DNA of 45,139 nt from assembly GCA_017506175.1 (NCBI GenBank), contig JAFVNW010000009.1, positions 66,754 through 111,892 of the forward strand. Direction: 5' to 3'. The position numbers and the translations under genes were made by a program. Under the pieces are notes generated by a model. That model saw only the letters and a list, made by a program, of their open reading frames with translations, had not been told where the DNA came from and ran no database searches. Positions within the stretch are counted from its first letter, which is position 1. Every line of letters begins with the position of its first letter. This DNA is from Bacteroidales bacterium. GTDB taxonomy: Bacteria; Bacteroidota; Bacteroidia; Bacteroidales; WCHB1-69. Of the stretch, positions 7,402 to 15,395 are shown piece after piece.

Positions 7402-8940
7402 TCACTCCCCTATCATTCCCTTCAACTCCTCCAGATAATCCTCGATGACCTCCGGACCGTTGCCATTGTCAGTCAGCACGGTATCCTGAAATTCATCCAT
7501 CAGGTGCTCGTTGACGCTGTCCATCATCACGCCTTCGGGGATGTGCTTTTCGCGGAGGAAGGCACGCCAGTCGCCACCGGAAATCAGCCGACGGAGGAAC
7601 TCCATCTCATCGTCATCCAAAAGGTCCGGCTGAGTGGATTGAGCGGGCTGAACAGCTTGCAGTTCAACGGGAACGGGCTGCGACTCCAAAATTTCCATCC
7701 CTTCCATCCGTTCCTCATCGCTGAGCAGGGCTTCGCGAATTACGGAGGCATCGCTGCGGATGTCGGCGAGTTTAGAGAAGTCAACCTGTATTTTCGGGCG
7801 AGCGGCTTCTGCCTTCTCTTTCAGATAATGATCAATTACTTTTTGTATAATTAATTCAATATCAGCATCATACAATTTTTGAGTCGTTTTCGACATCCCT
7901 TGGGTGACCAAACGCAAGCGACGGTCGGTCTCGTGAAGCAGCATCCCCAAAAGCACGCCACGTTTGCCAAGCTGCTTGTAAACATCCAACGTCCAGAGCC
8001 CATTGCGACAGATATACTTCCTGCGTTCAGAAATGCTGAAAACGTAATCTTTCGGAGGATGGGGATTGTAGAAAACGGCGGCCTCGAACATCGGGTGCCC
8101 CGTCTGTCGCTTCAGCCCGCACATCAGGTTTTCGAAACGGTGATGCTCGCGTTTTTCAATAACTGGAGCGGCTTTGCGAATCACACCAACGACCACCTTC
8201 TGCACATCTTGGGGCGATTTTTTGTATAAAATGGACTTTTTAACATTGAAAGTGGAATAATTGCAGGCGGTTTCAAACAAGATATCGTCATTTTCATTGT
8301 CACGATTGGCGAAAATGGCCGCTGCCATATCCTCCCGCAATTCAGTGGAAAAGAACTCGCTCCGTCGGTCAATCAGGTTGTAATAAGCGACATAGTCGCG
8401 CATCCAATTTTCGAGATAGCGCAGCAGTTTGGGCTCGTTTTCGCAATAGCCGTCACGCAAATCCTCCAGAATCTCCAAGCCCACTTCGGGATTTTCAACC
8501 CCGACCTGCATCAGCGTTTCGTAGATATAGACGAAAAGGTACGAGAGCGAGGTGTCGGGATGCTGGCCGCGACGCCAAAGTTTGCGAAGGGTGAAATAAC
8601 TCCGCAACTGTCTGACATTCATTTCCTTATAAACAGGAAAATAACATTGAAAGGGCACGATTTCATCTGCGGAGTCTTCAAAGTCGGCCATCATCGCCGC
8701 CTGTTTATAAAAACTCTTACTGCGGGTGATTGTCCACGGCTCAGCGTTAATCGTCTCCATCAGCTGCTGCAACTTCGGCGGGGCATCATCAAAATCGGAA
8801 TAAACCGGAACTTGACGACCTGTATCCTCACTGCTGGAACTGCGCACAAAATCCCAATAGCCAAGAAAAGGCTTCCAGTCAGTATCGGGATCATCCCCTA
8901 AAGGGACGTCAACATAGTAATTATTAATGTCTTCGTTCAT
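7402..8940 (-). CDS. TerB_N and TerB_C domain protein (triad member)
   Basis: The 512-residue protein has a TerB_N-like region (about 70-270, with [20 protein letters not shown] and [15 protein letters not shown]) and a TerB_C-like C-terminus (about 410-510, including [19 protein letters not shown] and [14 protein letters not shown]). Between them lies a variable segment rich in Glu, Pro and Gln. These two domains flank a TerB core in tellurite-resistance-related proteins; no obvious TerB core is visible here. In many genomes such proteins are encoded with a DUF2791 ATPase and an SF2 helicase, as here, and are thought to act in stress or DNA-processing responses. No signal peptide or membrane segment is seen, so it is cytoplasmic. 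It is the promoter-proximal gene, with its own -7 box. Domain assignment is from memory and moderately firm. Confidence 0.75.
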   Translation of the reverse strand: MNEDINNYYVDVPLGDDPDTDWKPFLGYWDFVRSSSSEDTGRQVPVYSDFDDAPPKLQQLMETINAEPWTITRSKSFYKQAAMMADFEDSADEIVPFQCYFPVYKEMNVRQLRSYFTLRKLWRRGQHPDTSLSYLFVYIYETLMQVGVENPEVGLEILEDLRDGYCENEPKLLRYLENWMRDYVAYYNLIDRRSEFFSTELREDMAAAIFANRDNENDDILFETACNYSTFNVKKSILYKKSPQDVQKVVVGVIRKAAPVIEKREHHRFENLMCGLKRQTGHPMFEAAVFYNPHPPKDYVFSISERRKYICRNGLWTLDVYKQLGKRGVLLGMLLHETDRRLRLVTQGMSKTTQKLYDADIELIIQKVIDHYLKEKAEAARPKIQVDFSKLADIRSDASVIREALLSDEERMEGMEILESQPVPVELQAVQPAQSTQPDLLDDDEMEFLRRLISGGDWRAFLREKHIPEGVMMDSVNEHLMDEFQDTVLTDNGNGPEVIEDYLEELKGMIGE

Positions 8941-8965
8941 TTTGTACGAGTAGCAAACGCGAGTG

Positions 8966-8973
8966 CAAAGTTA
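8966..8973 (-). promoter_or_regulatory. -7 box of the TerB_N/TerB_C gene
   Basis: The minus strand reads TAACTTTG (TAnnTTTG), 26 bases before the ATG at 8940. The promoter faces away from that of kce about 140 bases off. Confidence 0.65.
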
Positions 8974-9057
8974 CTAAAAACAATTAAAAATAGTATAGGT
9001 GAGATATGTGTCGGTGCATTGAATTATGGCCAGATTCACCGCCAGCAAACCATCATT

Positions 9058-9107
9058 ATTCATTCATCAATAATCATTAAAAATTCATTCATCAATAATC
9101 ATTAAAA
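9058..9107. repeat. Perfect tandem duplication, 2 x 25 bp, upstream of kce
   Basis: Bases 9058-9082 and 9083-9107 are identical 25-mers beginning ATTCATTCATC and ending CATTAAAA. The second copy ends five bases before the kce -7 box, so it covers the -33 region. The position suggests paired regulator sites or a recent slippage duplication. The rest of the 242-base gap between the TerB gene and kce holds the two promoters and AT-rich leader sequence. Confidence 0.9.
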
Positions 9108-9112
9108 TGTTG

Positions 9113-9120
9113 TACCTTTG
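9113..9120 (+). promoter_or_regulatory. -7 box of the kce operon
   Basis: TACCTTTG matches TAnnTTTG, 62 bases before the kce ATG. No TTTG is found at the usual -33 position, which is occupied by the second 25-bp repeat. Confidence 0.7.
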
Positions 9121-9182
9121 CACGCTTATTGCAAGCCAATTGTAAAATTTGCAATCAATTAATAATCAATAAAATAAAAAAA

Positions 9183-10016
9183 ATGGAAAAATTAGTCATT
9201 ACCGCTGCCATCTGCGGCGCTGAAGTTTTGAAAGAACACAACCCCGCTGTCCCCTACACTGTTGCAGAAATTGTACGCGAAGCCAAGTCGGCTTACGATG
9301 CCGGCGCCAGTGTCATCCACCTGCACGTTCGTTACGACGATGGCACACCCACCCAAAGCAAGGAGCGTTTCAAGGAATGCATCGATGCCATCTACCAAGT
9401 CTGCCCCGACATCATCATCCTCCCCTCTACCGGCGGCGCAGTCGGCATGACCGACGACGAACGCCTGGAACCCACTGAATTGGATGGAATTGAGATTGCC
9501 ACTTTGGACTGTGGGACCTGCAACTTCGGCGGTGACGACATCTTCATCAACACCGAAAACACCATCAAGCACTTCGGCCAGCGCATGATTGAACGCGGCA
9601 TCAAACCCGAACTCGAGGTTTTCGACAAGAGCATGATTGAGATGGCCGTTCGTCTCGCCAAGAAGGGCTTCATCAAAGAACCTTTCCATTTTGACTTCGT
9701 AATGGGCGTGAACGGCGGTATCGGTGGCGACATCCGCGACTTCGCCTTCCTGCGCGGCAGTATCCCAGCTGGCTCCACCTACACCGTCGCCGGCGTCGGC
9801 AGGTACGAATTTCCCGTTGCTGCCATGTCTATTCTCGACGGCGGCCACGTGCGCGTTGGCTTCGAAGACAACGTTTACCTTTCCAAAGGTGTGCTCGCCC
9901 GCTCCAACGGCGAACTGGTTGAGAAGGTTGTCCGCATCGCCAAAGAGTTCGGCCGCGGCATCGCAAACCCGACCGAAGCTCGTGAAATCTACGGGCTGCC
10001 CGCAAAGAAATTCTAA
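9183..10016 (+). CDS. kce: 3-keto-5-aminohexanoate cleavage enzyme
   Basis: The 277-residue product belongs to the BKACE/Kce family. Kce condenses 3-keto-5-aminohexanoate with acetyl-CoA to give acetoacetate and 3-aminobutyryl-CoA, a central step of lysine fermentation. The metal-site residues are recognisable: Glu14, the HLH pair His46 and His48, and Glu228 with Arg224 in GGHVRVGFEDN. They lie at or within two residues of those remembered for the characterised Cloacimonas enzyme. The frame stays open upstream to 9129, but the ATG at 9183 gives the normal N-terminus (MEKLVITAAICGAE). Kal and Kdd, the usual partners, are not beside it. Other BKACE members act on other beta-keto acids, so the substrate is likely but not certain; kamE 5.4 kb away supports the lysine role. 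Confidence 0.9.
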   Translation: MEKLVITAAICGAEVLKEHNPAVPYTVAEIVREAKSAYDAGASVIHLHVRYDDGTPTQSKERFKECIDAIYQVCPDIIILPSTGGAVGMTDDERLEPTELDGIEIATLDCGTCNFGGDDIFINTENTIKHFGQRMIERGIKPELEVFDKSMIEMAVRLAKKGFIKEPFHFDFVMGVNGGIGGDIRDFAFLRGSIPAGSTYTVAGVGRYEFPVAAMSILDGGHVRVGFEDNVYLSKGVLARSNGELVEKVVRIAKEFGRGIANPTEAREIYGLPAKKF

Positions 10017-10041
10017 TGCGAACAGTGAACTCATAATCAAG

Positions 10042-10893
10042 ATGAAGAAAGTTGCGATCATCACAGGTGCCGACGGCGGAATGGGACAAGTACACACCCA
10101 AACAGTGGCACTTGCCGGCTACCACGTCATTATGGCCTGCCATCATGCGGACAAAGCTCAGCACGTTTGCGACCGCATCCGCAAGGAGACCGACGGCGAT
10201 ATAGAGGTGATTCAGCTCGATTTGGCTTCATTTTCAAGCATTTACGCTTTCGCAAAAGAAATAAAAACGCGGTTCAATCATCTGGATTTGCTCCTCAACA
10301 ATGCCGGCACACTGCTTCACCATGCGGGGACCACCGCCGACGGCATTGAAAGGACTGTTGGAGTGAACTACCTTGGCCACTACCTGCTGACGCAACAGCT
10401 GAAAACGCTGATGCCGAACGGCTCTCGCATCGTCAACATGGTGTCGCTCACCTTCCGTTTCGGCAAAATCAACCACGACCTCTTCACGCCTGTTGACCAG
10501 AAACATTTCAACCGCTTCACCACCTATTCCGATTCGAAACTGGCGTTACTCTATTTTACGCTTGACATGGCTCAGGAGCTCAACAACAAAGGGATTCTCG
10601 TCAACTGCGCCGACCCTGGCATCGTGAACACAAACATCATCCGAATGGGCAACAAAGTGGTTGACAAATTGTGCGACTGGTTCTTCCGTCCCATCATCTA
10701 CCAGCCACCGAAAGGAGCCTCCACAATGCTCTACTTAGCTTTAGATGAGAACGTTACAACGACTGGCGGCTGCTATGCGAGAAAAAAACAAGTCAAATTG
10801 AAAAAGGAACTTCTGGACAGTCCCTACCGCCCGCTTCTGAAAAAGAAAACCGACAAAATCATTGAAAAAATCACAAATAATTTAGTGATCTGA
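10042..10893 (+). CDS. Short-chain dehydrogenase/reductase, retinol-dehydrogenase-like
   Basis: The 283-residue protein is a classical SDR. The cofactor motif TGADGGMG is at 8-15, NNAG at 86-89, the catalytic Ser at about 135 and the catalytic pair YSDSK (Tyr162, Lys166). The extended C-terminus, ending in Lys-rich sequence after GGCYARKKQVKL, resembles the retinol-dehydrogenase/WW-oxidoreductase type of SDR. It starts 25 bases after kce and has no promoter of its own, so it is probably co-transcribed. It is not 3,5-diaminohexanoate dehydrogenase (Kdd), which has a different fold arrangement. The substrate is unknown; a role in handling a carbonyl intermediate of the pathway would be speculation. 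Confidence 0.85.
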   Translation: MKKVAIITGADGGMGQVHTQTVALAGYHVIMACHHADKAQHVCDRIRKETDGDIEVIQLDLASFSSIYAFAKEIKTRFNHLDLLLNNAGTLLHHAGTTADGIERTVGVNYLGHYLLTQQLKTLMPNGSRIVNMVSLTFRFGKINHDLFTPVDQKHFNRFTTYSDSKLALLYFTLDMAQELNNKGILVNCADPGIVNTNIIRMGNKVVDKLCDWFFRPIIYQPPKGASTMLYLALDENVTTTGGCYARKKQVKLKKELLDSPYRPLLKKKTDKIIEKITNNLVI

Positions 10894-10957
10894 AATCAGT
10901 GGACTGCGATTATTATCCAAAGCAATTCACCATTCACCACCCACAAAACACAAAGAA

Positions 10958-11722
10958 ATGCTGAAAATCGAAAATTTACATGTGGCCATTGAGGGGAGAG
11001 AAATCCTGAAAGGCGTTAATTTACAGATAAACAAGGGCGAAGTTCACGCCATCATGGGACCGAACGGAACGGGTAAAAGCACGCTCGCATCGGTTATTGC
11101 GGGCAAAGAGAAATACGAAGTTACCGAAGGCAGCATCACTTTCAACGGCAAGAACCTACTGGAGATGTCGATTGAGGACCGCGCCCGCGAGGGCATCTTC
11201 ATTGGCTTCCAATACCCTGTGGAAATCCCCGGCGTAAGCATCACCAATTTTATGAAAACCGCAGTGGAAGAGGTGCGCAGGTACCGCAATCTGCCTCCAC
11301 TTTCAGAGCTGGAATTCCGCAAGATGATGAAAGAGAAGGAGAAAGTGGTAGAATTGACCGAGAAGTTGAGCGGACGCTCCGTGAACGAGGGATTCTCCGG
11401 AGGTGAAAAAAAGCGCAACGAGATTTTCCAGATGGCCATGCTTGAACCCGAACTCGCCATCCTTGATGAGACCGACTCCGGCTTGGACATCGACGCACTG
11501 CGAATCGTAGCCAACGGCGTAAACAAACTGAAAAGCCCCGACAACGCCACTATCGTTATCACCCACTATCAACGGCTTTTGGACTACATCGTCCCCGACG
11601 TAGTCCACATCCTCTTCGATGGGAAAATCGTGAAAACCGGTCCGAAAGAGCTGGCCCTTGAATTGGAAAAACGTGGCTACGAGTGGATTAAAAATGAATA
11701 TGAACAGCAAAAATTACAGTAA
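10958..11722 (+). CDS. sufC: Fe-S cluster assembly ATPase SufC
   Basis: SufC is the ABC-type ATPase of the SUF iron-sulfur scaffold (SufBCD). The 254-residue protein shows Walker A GPNGTGKST (34-42), signature SGGEKKR (147-153) and Walker B LAILDE (166-171) followed by the SufC-typical TDSGLD. There is no membrane partner; SufC is a soluble cytoplasmic ATPase. The gene is followed four bases later by sufD. sufB, which normally precedes sufC in Bacteroidota, is absent here: the upstream genes are the SDR and kce. No -7 box is visible in the 64-base gap before it, so it may be read from the kce promoter. Confidence 0.95.
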   Translation: MLKIENLHVAIEGREILKGVNLQINKGEVHAIMGPNGTGKSTLASVIAGKEKYEVTEGSITFNGKNLLEMSIEDRAREGIFIGFQYPVEIPGVSITNFMKTAVEEVRRYRNLPPLSELEFRKMMKEKEKVVELTEKLSGRSVNEGFSGGEKKRNEIFQMAMLEPELAILDETDSGLDIDALRIVANGVNKLKSPDNATIVITHYQRLLDYIVPDVVHILFDGKIVKTGPKELALELEKRGYEWIKNEYEQQKLQ

Positions 11723-11726
11723 CGTA

Positions 11727-13079
11727 ATGACTCCATTTACCGATTTTATCCAGACGCTGTTTGCCGAGAACAAGCCACAACTTCCTTATACAAAAGAAGT
11801 CGAAAAAATCAGAGAAGAAGGGCTGCGCACGTTTTCCGAAAAAGATTTCGTGGTTTTCAAAAAAGAGAACAAAGAGATTTTCGAAAAATCCATCGCCAAT
11901 TCCACAAATTGGCAGTTGCAATTGACCACCCCAGCCTATCGCCCTGTGGAGGAATACTTTAAGTGCAAGGTAGAAAACATTGACTCTCAGATGTTTTTCT
12001 TCCAAAACGGATGGTTCGTCAATGATGGGGAAAAACTGTTTGTCAATGAAAAAGGGGTGATTATCGGTTCGCTTTTCGCTGCTTTGGAGCAATATCCGCA
12101 GCTGGTGCTCCCCTACCTCACCGAACACCCCTCCGAAAAAGAGGACACGCTTTCCGCATTAAACCGAATGCTCTTCAGCGACGGTCTATTTGTCTATGTT
12201 CCTGACAATGTGGTTGTTGAACGTCCCGTGCAACTCATTTCCCTCATTGATTCCAATCAAGACCTGCTGCTGAACAACCGCAACCTGATCATAGTCGGGA
12301 AAAATGCACAACTCACTTTCATCCAATGCGATGACTCCATCCACTTCAATAAGAGCTTTATCAACAATGTGACGAAGACCTACTTGGACGAAAGCGCGAA
12401 ATTCTTCTATTACAAAATGGAGAACAAGGACGCCGAATCGCTATTATTCAACGAGTTGGAAGTGATGCAGAAGGCACATTCCGAATTTTATTCCAATGCG
12501 ATGACCTTCAATGCTGGGTACATCCGCAATCGGCTGAACGTCTATCTCAAAGAGCCCTTTTCCCGCGCCAACCTGTACGGCCTATATCTGGTGGACAAAA
12601 AGCAACATGTTGACAGTCAGATATTTGTGGACCACCAGATGCCAGACTGTGAAAGCAACCAGCTTTACAAGGGCATTGTGGATGAGTCGGCAACCGCCCA
12701 TTTCCTCGGGCACGTTTTGGTGCGCCCAGATGCACAAAGGACCATGGCCAACCAGACCAACCGCAACATCGCGCTGACCGACGAAGCACACATCACCTCC
12801 AAACCCTTCCTTGAAATCTACGCCGACGATGTGAAATGCAACCACGGCACAACAGTAGGTCAGCTGGACGAGGAGGCGATGTACTACATCCGCACGCGTG
12901 GCATCTGCGAGCATAGCGCACGCAAGCTGCTAATGTTCGCTTTCGCCAACGAAATCGCAGACTTCATCCTAATCGACTCATTAAAAGCACGTTACAAAGA
13001 GATGATCCGCAAACGCCTCAACGGAGAACTCACCATTTGCGACCATTGCGTGCTGCACTGTCCCTACGTACATGAATAG
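11727..13079 (+). CDS. sufD: Fe-S cluster assembly protein SufD
   Basis: SufD forms the SufBC2D scaffold with SufB and SufC. The conserved C-terminal block DVKCNHGTTVGQLDEEAMYY, followed by IRTRGI, identifies the family; its His is the residue implicated in cluster assembly. The frame is open upstream to 11658 within sufC, but the ATG at 11727, four bases after the sufC stop, gives a normal 450-residue SufD and is chosen; ATGs at 11694 and 11700 cannot be ruled out. The last 13 residues hold a CX2CX3C cluster (Cys438, 441, 445) just before the stop. sufS and sufE, often next in the operon, do not follow: panC comes 127 bases later. Confidence 0.94.
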   Translation: MTPFTDFIQTLFAENKPQLPYTKEVEKIREEGLRTFSEKDFVVFKKENKEIFEKSIANSTNWQLQLTTPAYRPVEEYFKCKVENIDSQMFFFQNGWFVNDGEKLFVNEKGVIIGSLFAALEQYPQLVLPYLTEHPSEKEDTLSALNRMLFSDGLFVYVPDNVVVERPVQLISLIDSNQDLLLNNRNLIIVGKNAQLTFIQCDDSIHFNKSFINNVTKTYLDESAKFFYYKMENKDAESLLFNELEVMQKAHSEFYSNAMTFNAGYIRNRLNVYLKEPFSRANLYGLYLVDKKQHVDSQIFVDHQMPDCESNQLYKGIVDESATAHFLGHVLVRPDAQRTMANQTNRNIALTDEAHITSKPFLEIYADDVKCNHGTTVGQLDEEAMYYIRTRGICEHSARKLLMFAFANEIADFILIDSLKARYKEMIRKRLNGELTICDHCVLHCPYVHE

Positions 13080-13205
13080 ATTGAAGTTTTTCATAAAAAA
13101 ACAACAATTTATGCAAAAATCTTGTAATTTTACTGATTAAAATTTGAAACCCCGACTTTCATTTAATACACTATATATCAATCAATTATAAAAGAAGAAA
13201 AAGAA

Positions 13206-14042
13206 ATGCAGGTTGTAAAAACGGTGGATGAACTGAAAAATGCAATGTTCCGTATCCGTCCCACAGGCAAAACAGTGGGACTTGTACCGACGATGGGGGC
13301 ACTGCACGAAGGCCATCTTTCATTAATCAAAAGGGCTCGCAAAGAGAACCAGATAACGGTCTGCTCCATTTTCGTGAACCCCACACAATTCAACAATCAG
13401 GATGACTTGGCAAAGTATCCGAGGACACTGGATGACGACTTGAAATTGATCGAACCCTACGTTGATTTCGCGTTCGCCCCCACTCCCGAGGATGTTTACA
13501 AAGTCCCGGCAACCGAACATTACGACTTCGGCACGCTGGAAAGAGTAATGGAGGGCCCGATGCGCCCCGGCCATTTCAACGGCGTGGCCATCATCGTCAA
13601 ACGCCTGTTCGACTGGGTACAGCCCGACCGCGCCTACTTCGGAGAGAAGGATTTCCAGCAGATTGCCATCATCAAGGACTTGGTGCGCCAATACAAACTG
13701 CCCATCACCATCGTCCCCTGCCCCATCGTGCGTGAAGATAGCGGCCTCGCTCTCAGCTCCCGCAACAAACGCTTGAGCGAAGACGAACGCAAGCGTGCCG
13801 CCAACATCTACAAGATTCTGAAGGCCTCCACCCAATTGGAAACCACCAAAGTTGCTGACATCCAAAAGTTTGTGGCCGATGAAATCGCCCACAACCCAGG
13901 ATTCAAACTCGAATACTACGAAATCGTGGATGGAGAAACGCTGCAAATCCTCAGCGACCTGAACGACAGCGACTCGGTGGTCGGCTGCATCACCGTTTAT
14001 GTGGGCGAGGTCAGACTGATTGACAATATTAGATATAAATAG
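13206..14042 (+). CDS. panC: Pantoate--beta-alanine ligase
   Basis: PanC joins pantoate and beta-alanine with ATP, through a pantoyl-adenylate, to make pantothenate, the CoA precursor. The 278-residue sequence has the ATP-binding PTMGALHEGHLSLI (HxGH type), FVNPTQFN, the FGEKDFQQ block and LALSSRNKRL, all diagnostic. panD follows 41 bases downstream, so this pair makes and uses beta-alanine. The 126-base gap before it holds AT-rich sequence with a weak promoter-like TAATTTTAC but no clear terminator. panB is not in the window. Confidence 0.97.
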   Translation: MQVVKTVDELKNAMFRIRPTGKTVGLVPTMGALHEGHLSLIKRARKENQITVCSIFVNPTQFNNQDDLAKYPRTLDDDLKLIEPYVDFAFAPTPEDVYKVPATEHYDFGTLERVMEGPMRPGHFNGVAIIVKRLFDWVQPDRAYFGEKDFQQIAIIKDLVRQYKLPITIVPCPIVREDSGLALSSRNKRLSEDERKRAANIYKILKASTQLETTKVADIQKFVADEIAHNPGFKLEYYEIVDGETLQILSDLNDSDSVVGCITVYVGEVRLIDNIRYK

Positions 14043-14083
14043 TAAGCTGTAAACCGTGAACTGAACATCTTAATAAACGAATC

Positions 14084-14425
14084 ATGCAAATTGAACTTTT
14101 AAAATCGAAAATACATCAAGTGGCTGTAACAGAGGCCAATTTGAATTACGTGGGCAGCATCACCATCGATGAGACATTGATGAAAGCCGCCAATATGATT
14201 GAGAACGAAAAGGTTCAGGTTTTGAACATGAACAATGGCGAACGCCTTGAGACTTACGTCATTAAAGGCAAAAAAGACTCCGGTGTCATCTGCCTCAACG
14301 GCCCCGCCGCCCGCAAGGTAGCCGTCGGCGACATCGTTGTCATCATCTCCTATTGCTCCATGGATTTCGAGGAAGCCAAGAAATTCAAACCCACCATCAT
14401 CTTCCCCAAGAACAACAAAATCTGA
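14084..14425 (+). CDS. panD: Aspartate 1-decarboxylase precursor
   Basis: PanD decarboxylates aspartate to beta-alanine for pantothenate synthesis. The 113-residue proenzyme carries the self-cleavage site YVGS with Gly24-Ser25, exactly where PanD is cut to generate the N-terminal pyruvoyl group. The block with [21 protein letters not shown] is also family-typical. It pairs functionally and positionally with panC just upstream. A conspicuous inverted repeat follows 26 bases after its stop. Confidence 0.97.
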   Translation: MQIELLKSKIHQVAVTEANLNYVGSITIDETLMKAANMIENEKVQVLNMNNGERLETYVIKGKKDSGVICLNGPAARKVAVGDIVVIISYCSMDFEEAKKFKPTIIFPKNNKI

Positions 14426-14451
14426 CCTTGACGCTATACGCTGATATTCGA

Positions 14452-14494
14452 TAATGGATTGTTCCGAACTTATCAAAGGGCTGACAATCCATTA
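14452..14494 (+). repeat. 11-bp perfect inverted repeat between panD and gpmA
   Basis: TAATGGATTGT (14452-14462) and ACAATCCATTA (14484-14494) are exact reverse complements around a 21-base loop. No T-run follows, so it is not a classical intrinsic terminator. It could be an mRNA hairpin, a processing or stability element, or a protein-binding site. Confidence 0.75.
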
Positions 14495-14561
14495 CCTCAT
14501 AACTAAAGAAACAAGCAGAGAAAAACCAATTAAATAACTGATAAACAAACAATTCACAACA

Positions 14562-15314
14562 ATGACTCATCGAGTAGTATTAGTTCGCCACGGCGAAAGC
14601 GAATGGAACAAAGCCAATTTATTCACAGGATGGACCGACGTAGATTTGTCGGAAAAGGGGCTGCAGGAAGCGGCCGAAGCTGGCAAAAAGTTGAAAGAGG
14701 CCGGCTTCTGCTTTGAATACGCCTATACCTCCTTCCTCAAACGCGCCATCAAAACCCTCCACATCGTCTTGGAAGAGATGGATTTGCTGTGGATTCCCGA
14801 AGAGAAGAGCTGGCGTCTGAACGAAAAGCACTACGGTGCGCTACAAGGGTTCAACAAAGCGGAAATGACCGCCAAGTACGGCGCCGAACAGATCAAACTG
14901 TGGAGACGCAGCTACGATGTGCGCCCCGAAAGTCTGACTGATGATGACGAGCGCAACCCCGCCAACGACATCCGCTACAAGAACATCGACGACCCGCAAG
15001 CCAAACCGCATACCGAAGCCCTTGTGGATACCATCAACCGCATCGTCCCCTACTGGGAAAACGTGATTTTCCCGAAAGCCAAAGAGTGCCACGACATCAT
15101 CGTCGCCGCCCATGGCAACAGTCTTCGCGGAATCATCAAATACCTGAAAAACATCTCCGAAGAGGACATTGTCAACCTCAACCTCCCCACCGGCATTCCC
15201 TACGTGTTTGAATTCGACGACAATATGAAACTTCAGAAGGACTACTTCCTCGCCGACCCCGAAACCCTCAAGCAATTGATGGACGCCGTTGCCAACCAAG
15301 GAAACAAGAAATAA
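14562..15314 (+). CDS. gpmA: 2,3-bisphosphoglycerate-dependent phosphoglycerate mutase
   Basis: The enzyme interconverts 3- and 2-phosphoglycerate in glycolysis and gluconeogenesis. The 250-residue protein belongs to the histidine phosphatase superfamily: [10 protein letters not shown] carries the phosphorylated His10, [12 protein letters not shown] is the mutase-specific block and AAHGNSLRG carries the second catalytic His. The length and the [11 protein letters not shown] insertion separate it from simple phosphatases. It sits between panD and kamE without obvious functional relation. No -7 box was found in the 136-base gap before it. Confidence 0.96.
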   Translation: MTHRVVLVRHGESEWNKANLFTGWTDVDLSEKGLQEAAEAGKKLKEAGFCFEYAYTSFLKRAIKTLHIVLEEMDLLWIPEEKSWRLNEKHYGALQGFNKAEMTAKYGAEQIKLWRRSYDVRPESLTDDDERNPANDIRYKNIDDPQAKPHTEALVDTINRIVPYWENVIFPKAKECHDIIVAAHGNSLRGIIKYLKNISEEDIVNLNLPTGIPYVFEFDDNMKLQKDYFLADPETLKQLMDAVANQGNKK

Positions 15315-15395
15315 TGAGAAATGAGCGATGAGTAGTAAAAGCTACTGCGCACCTCACACATAAAAAAGTAATAACAGAGAAAAAAATCAAAGAAA

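Noticed and set aside
3236-8940. BREX defence island
   Set aside because: Only BrxD-like and BrxHI-like proteins are present; no PglX, PglZ, BrxA, BrxB or BrxC was found, so the locus is described as a separate triad.
9192-10097. 301-residue open frame on the minus strand opposite kce
   Set aside because: kce carries a full active site; the opposite frame is an effect of its codon use and has no recognisable motif.
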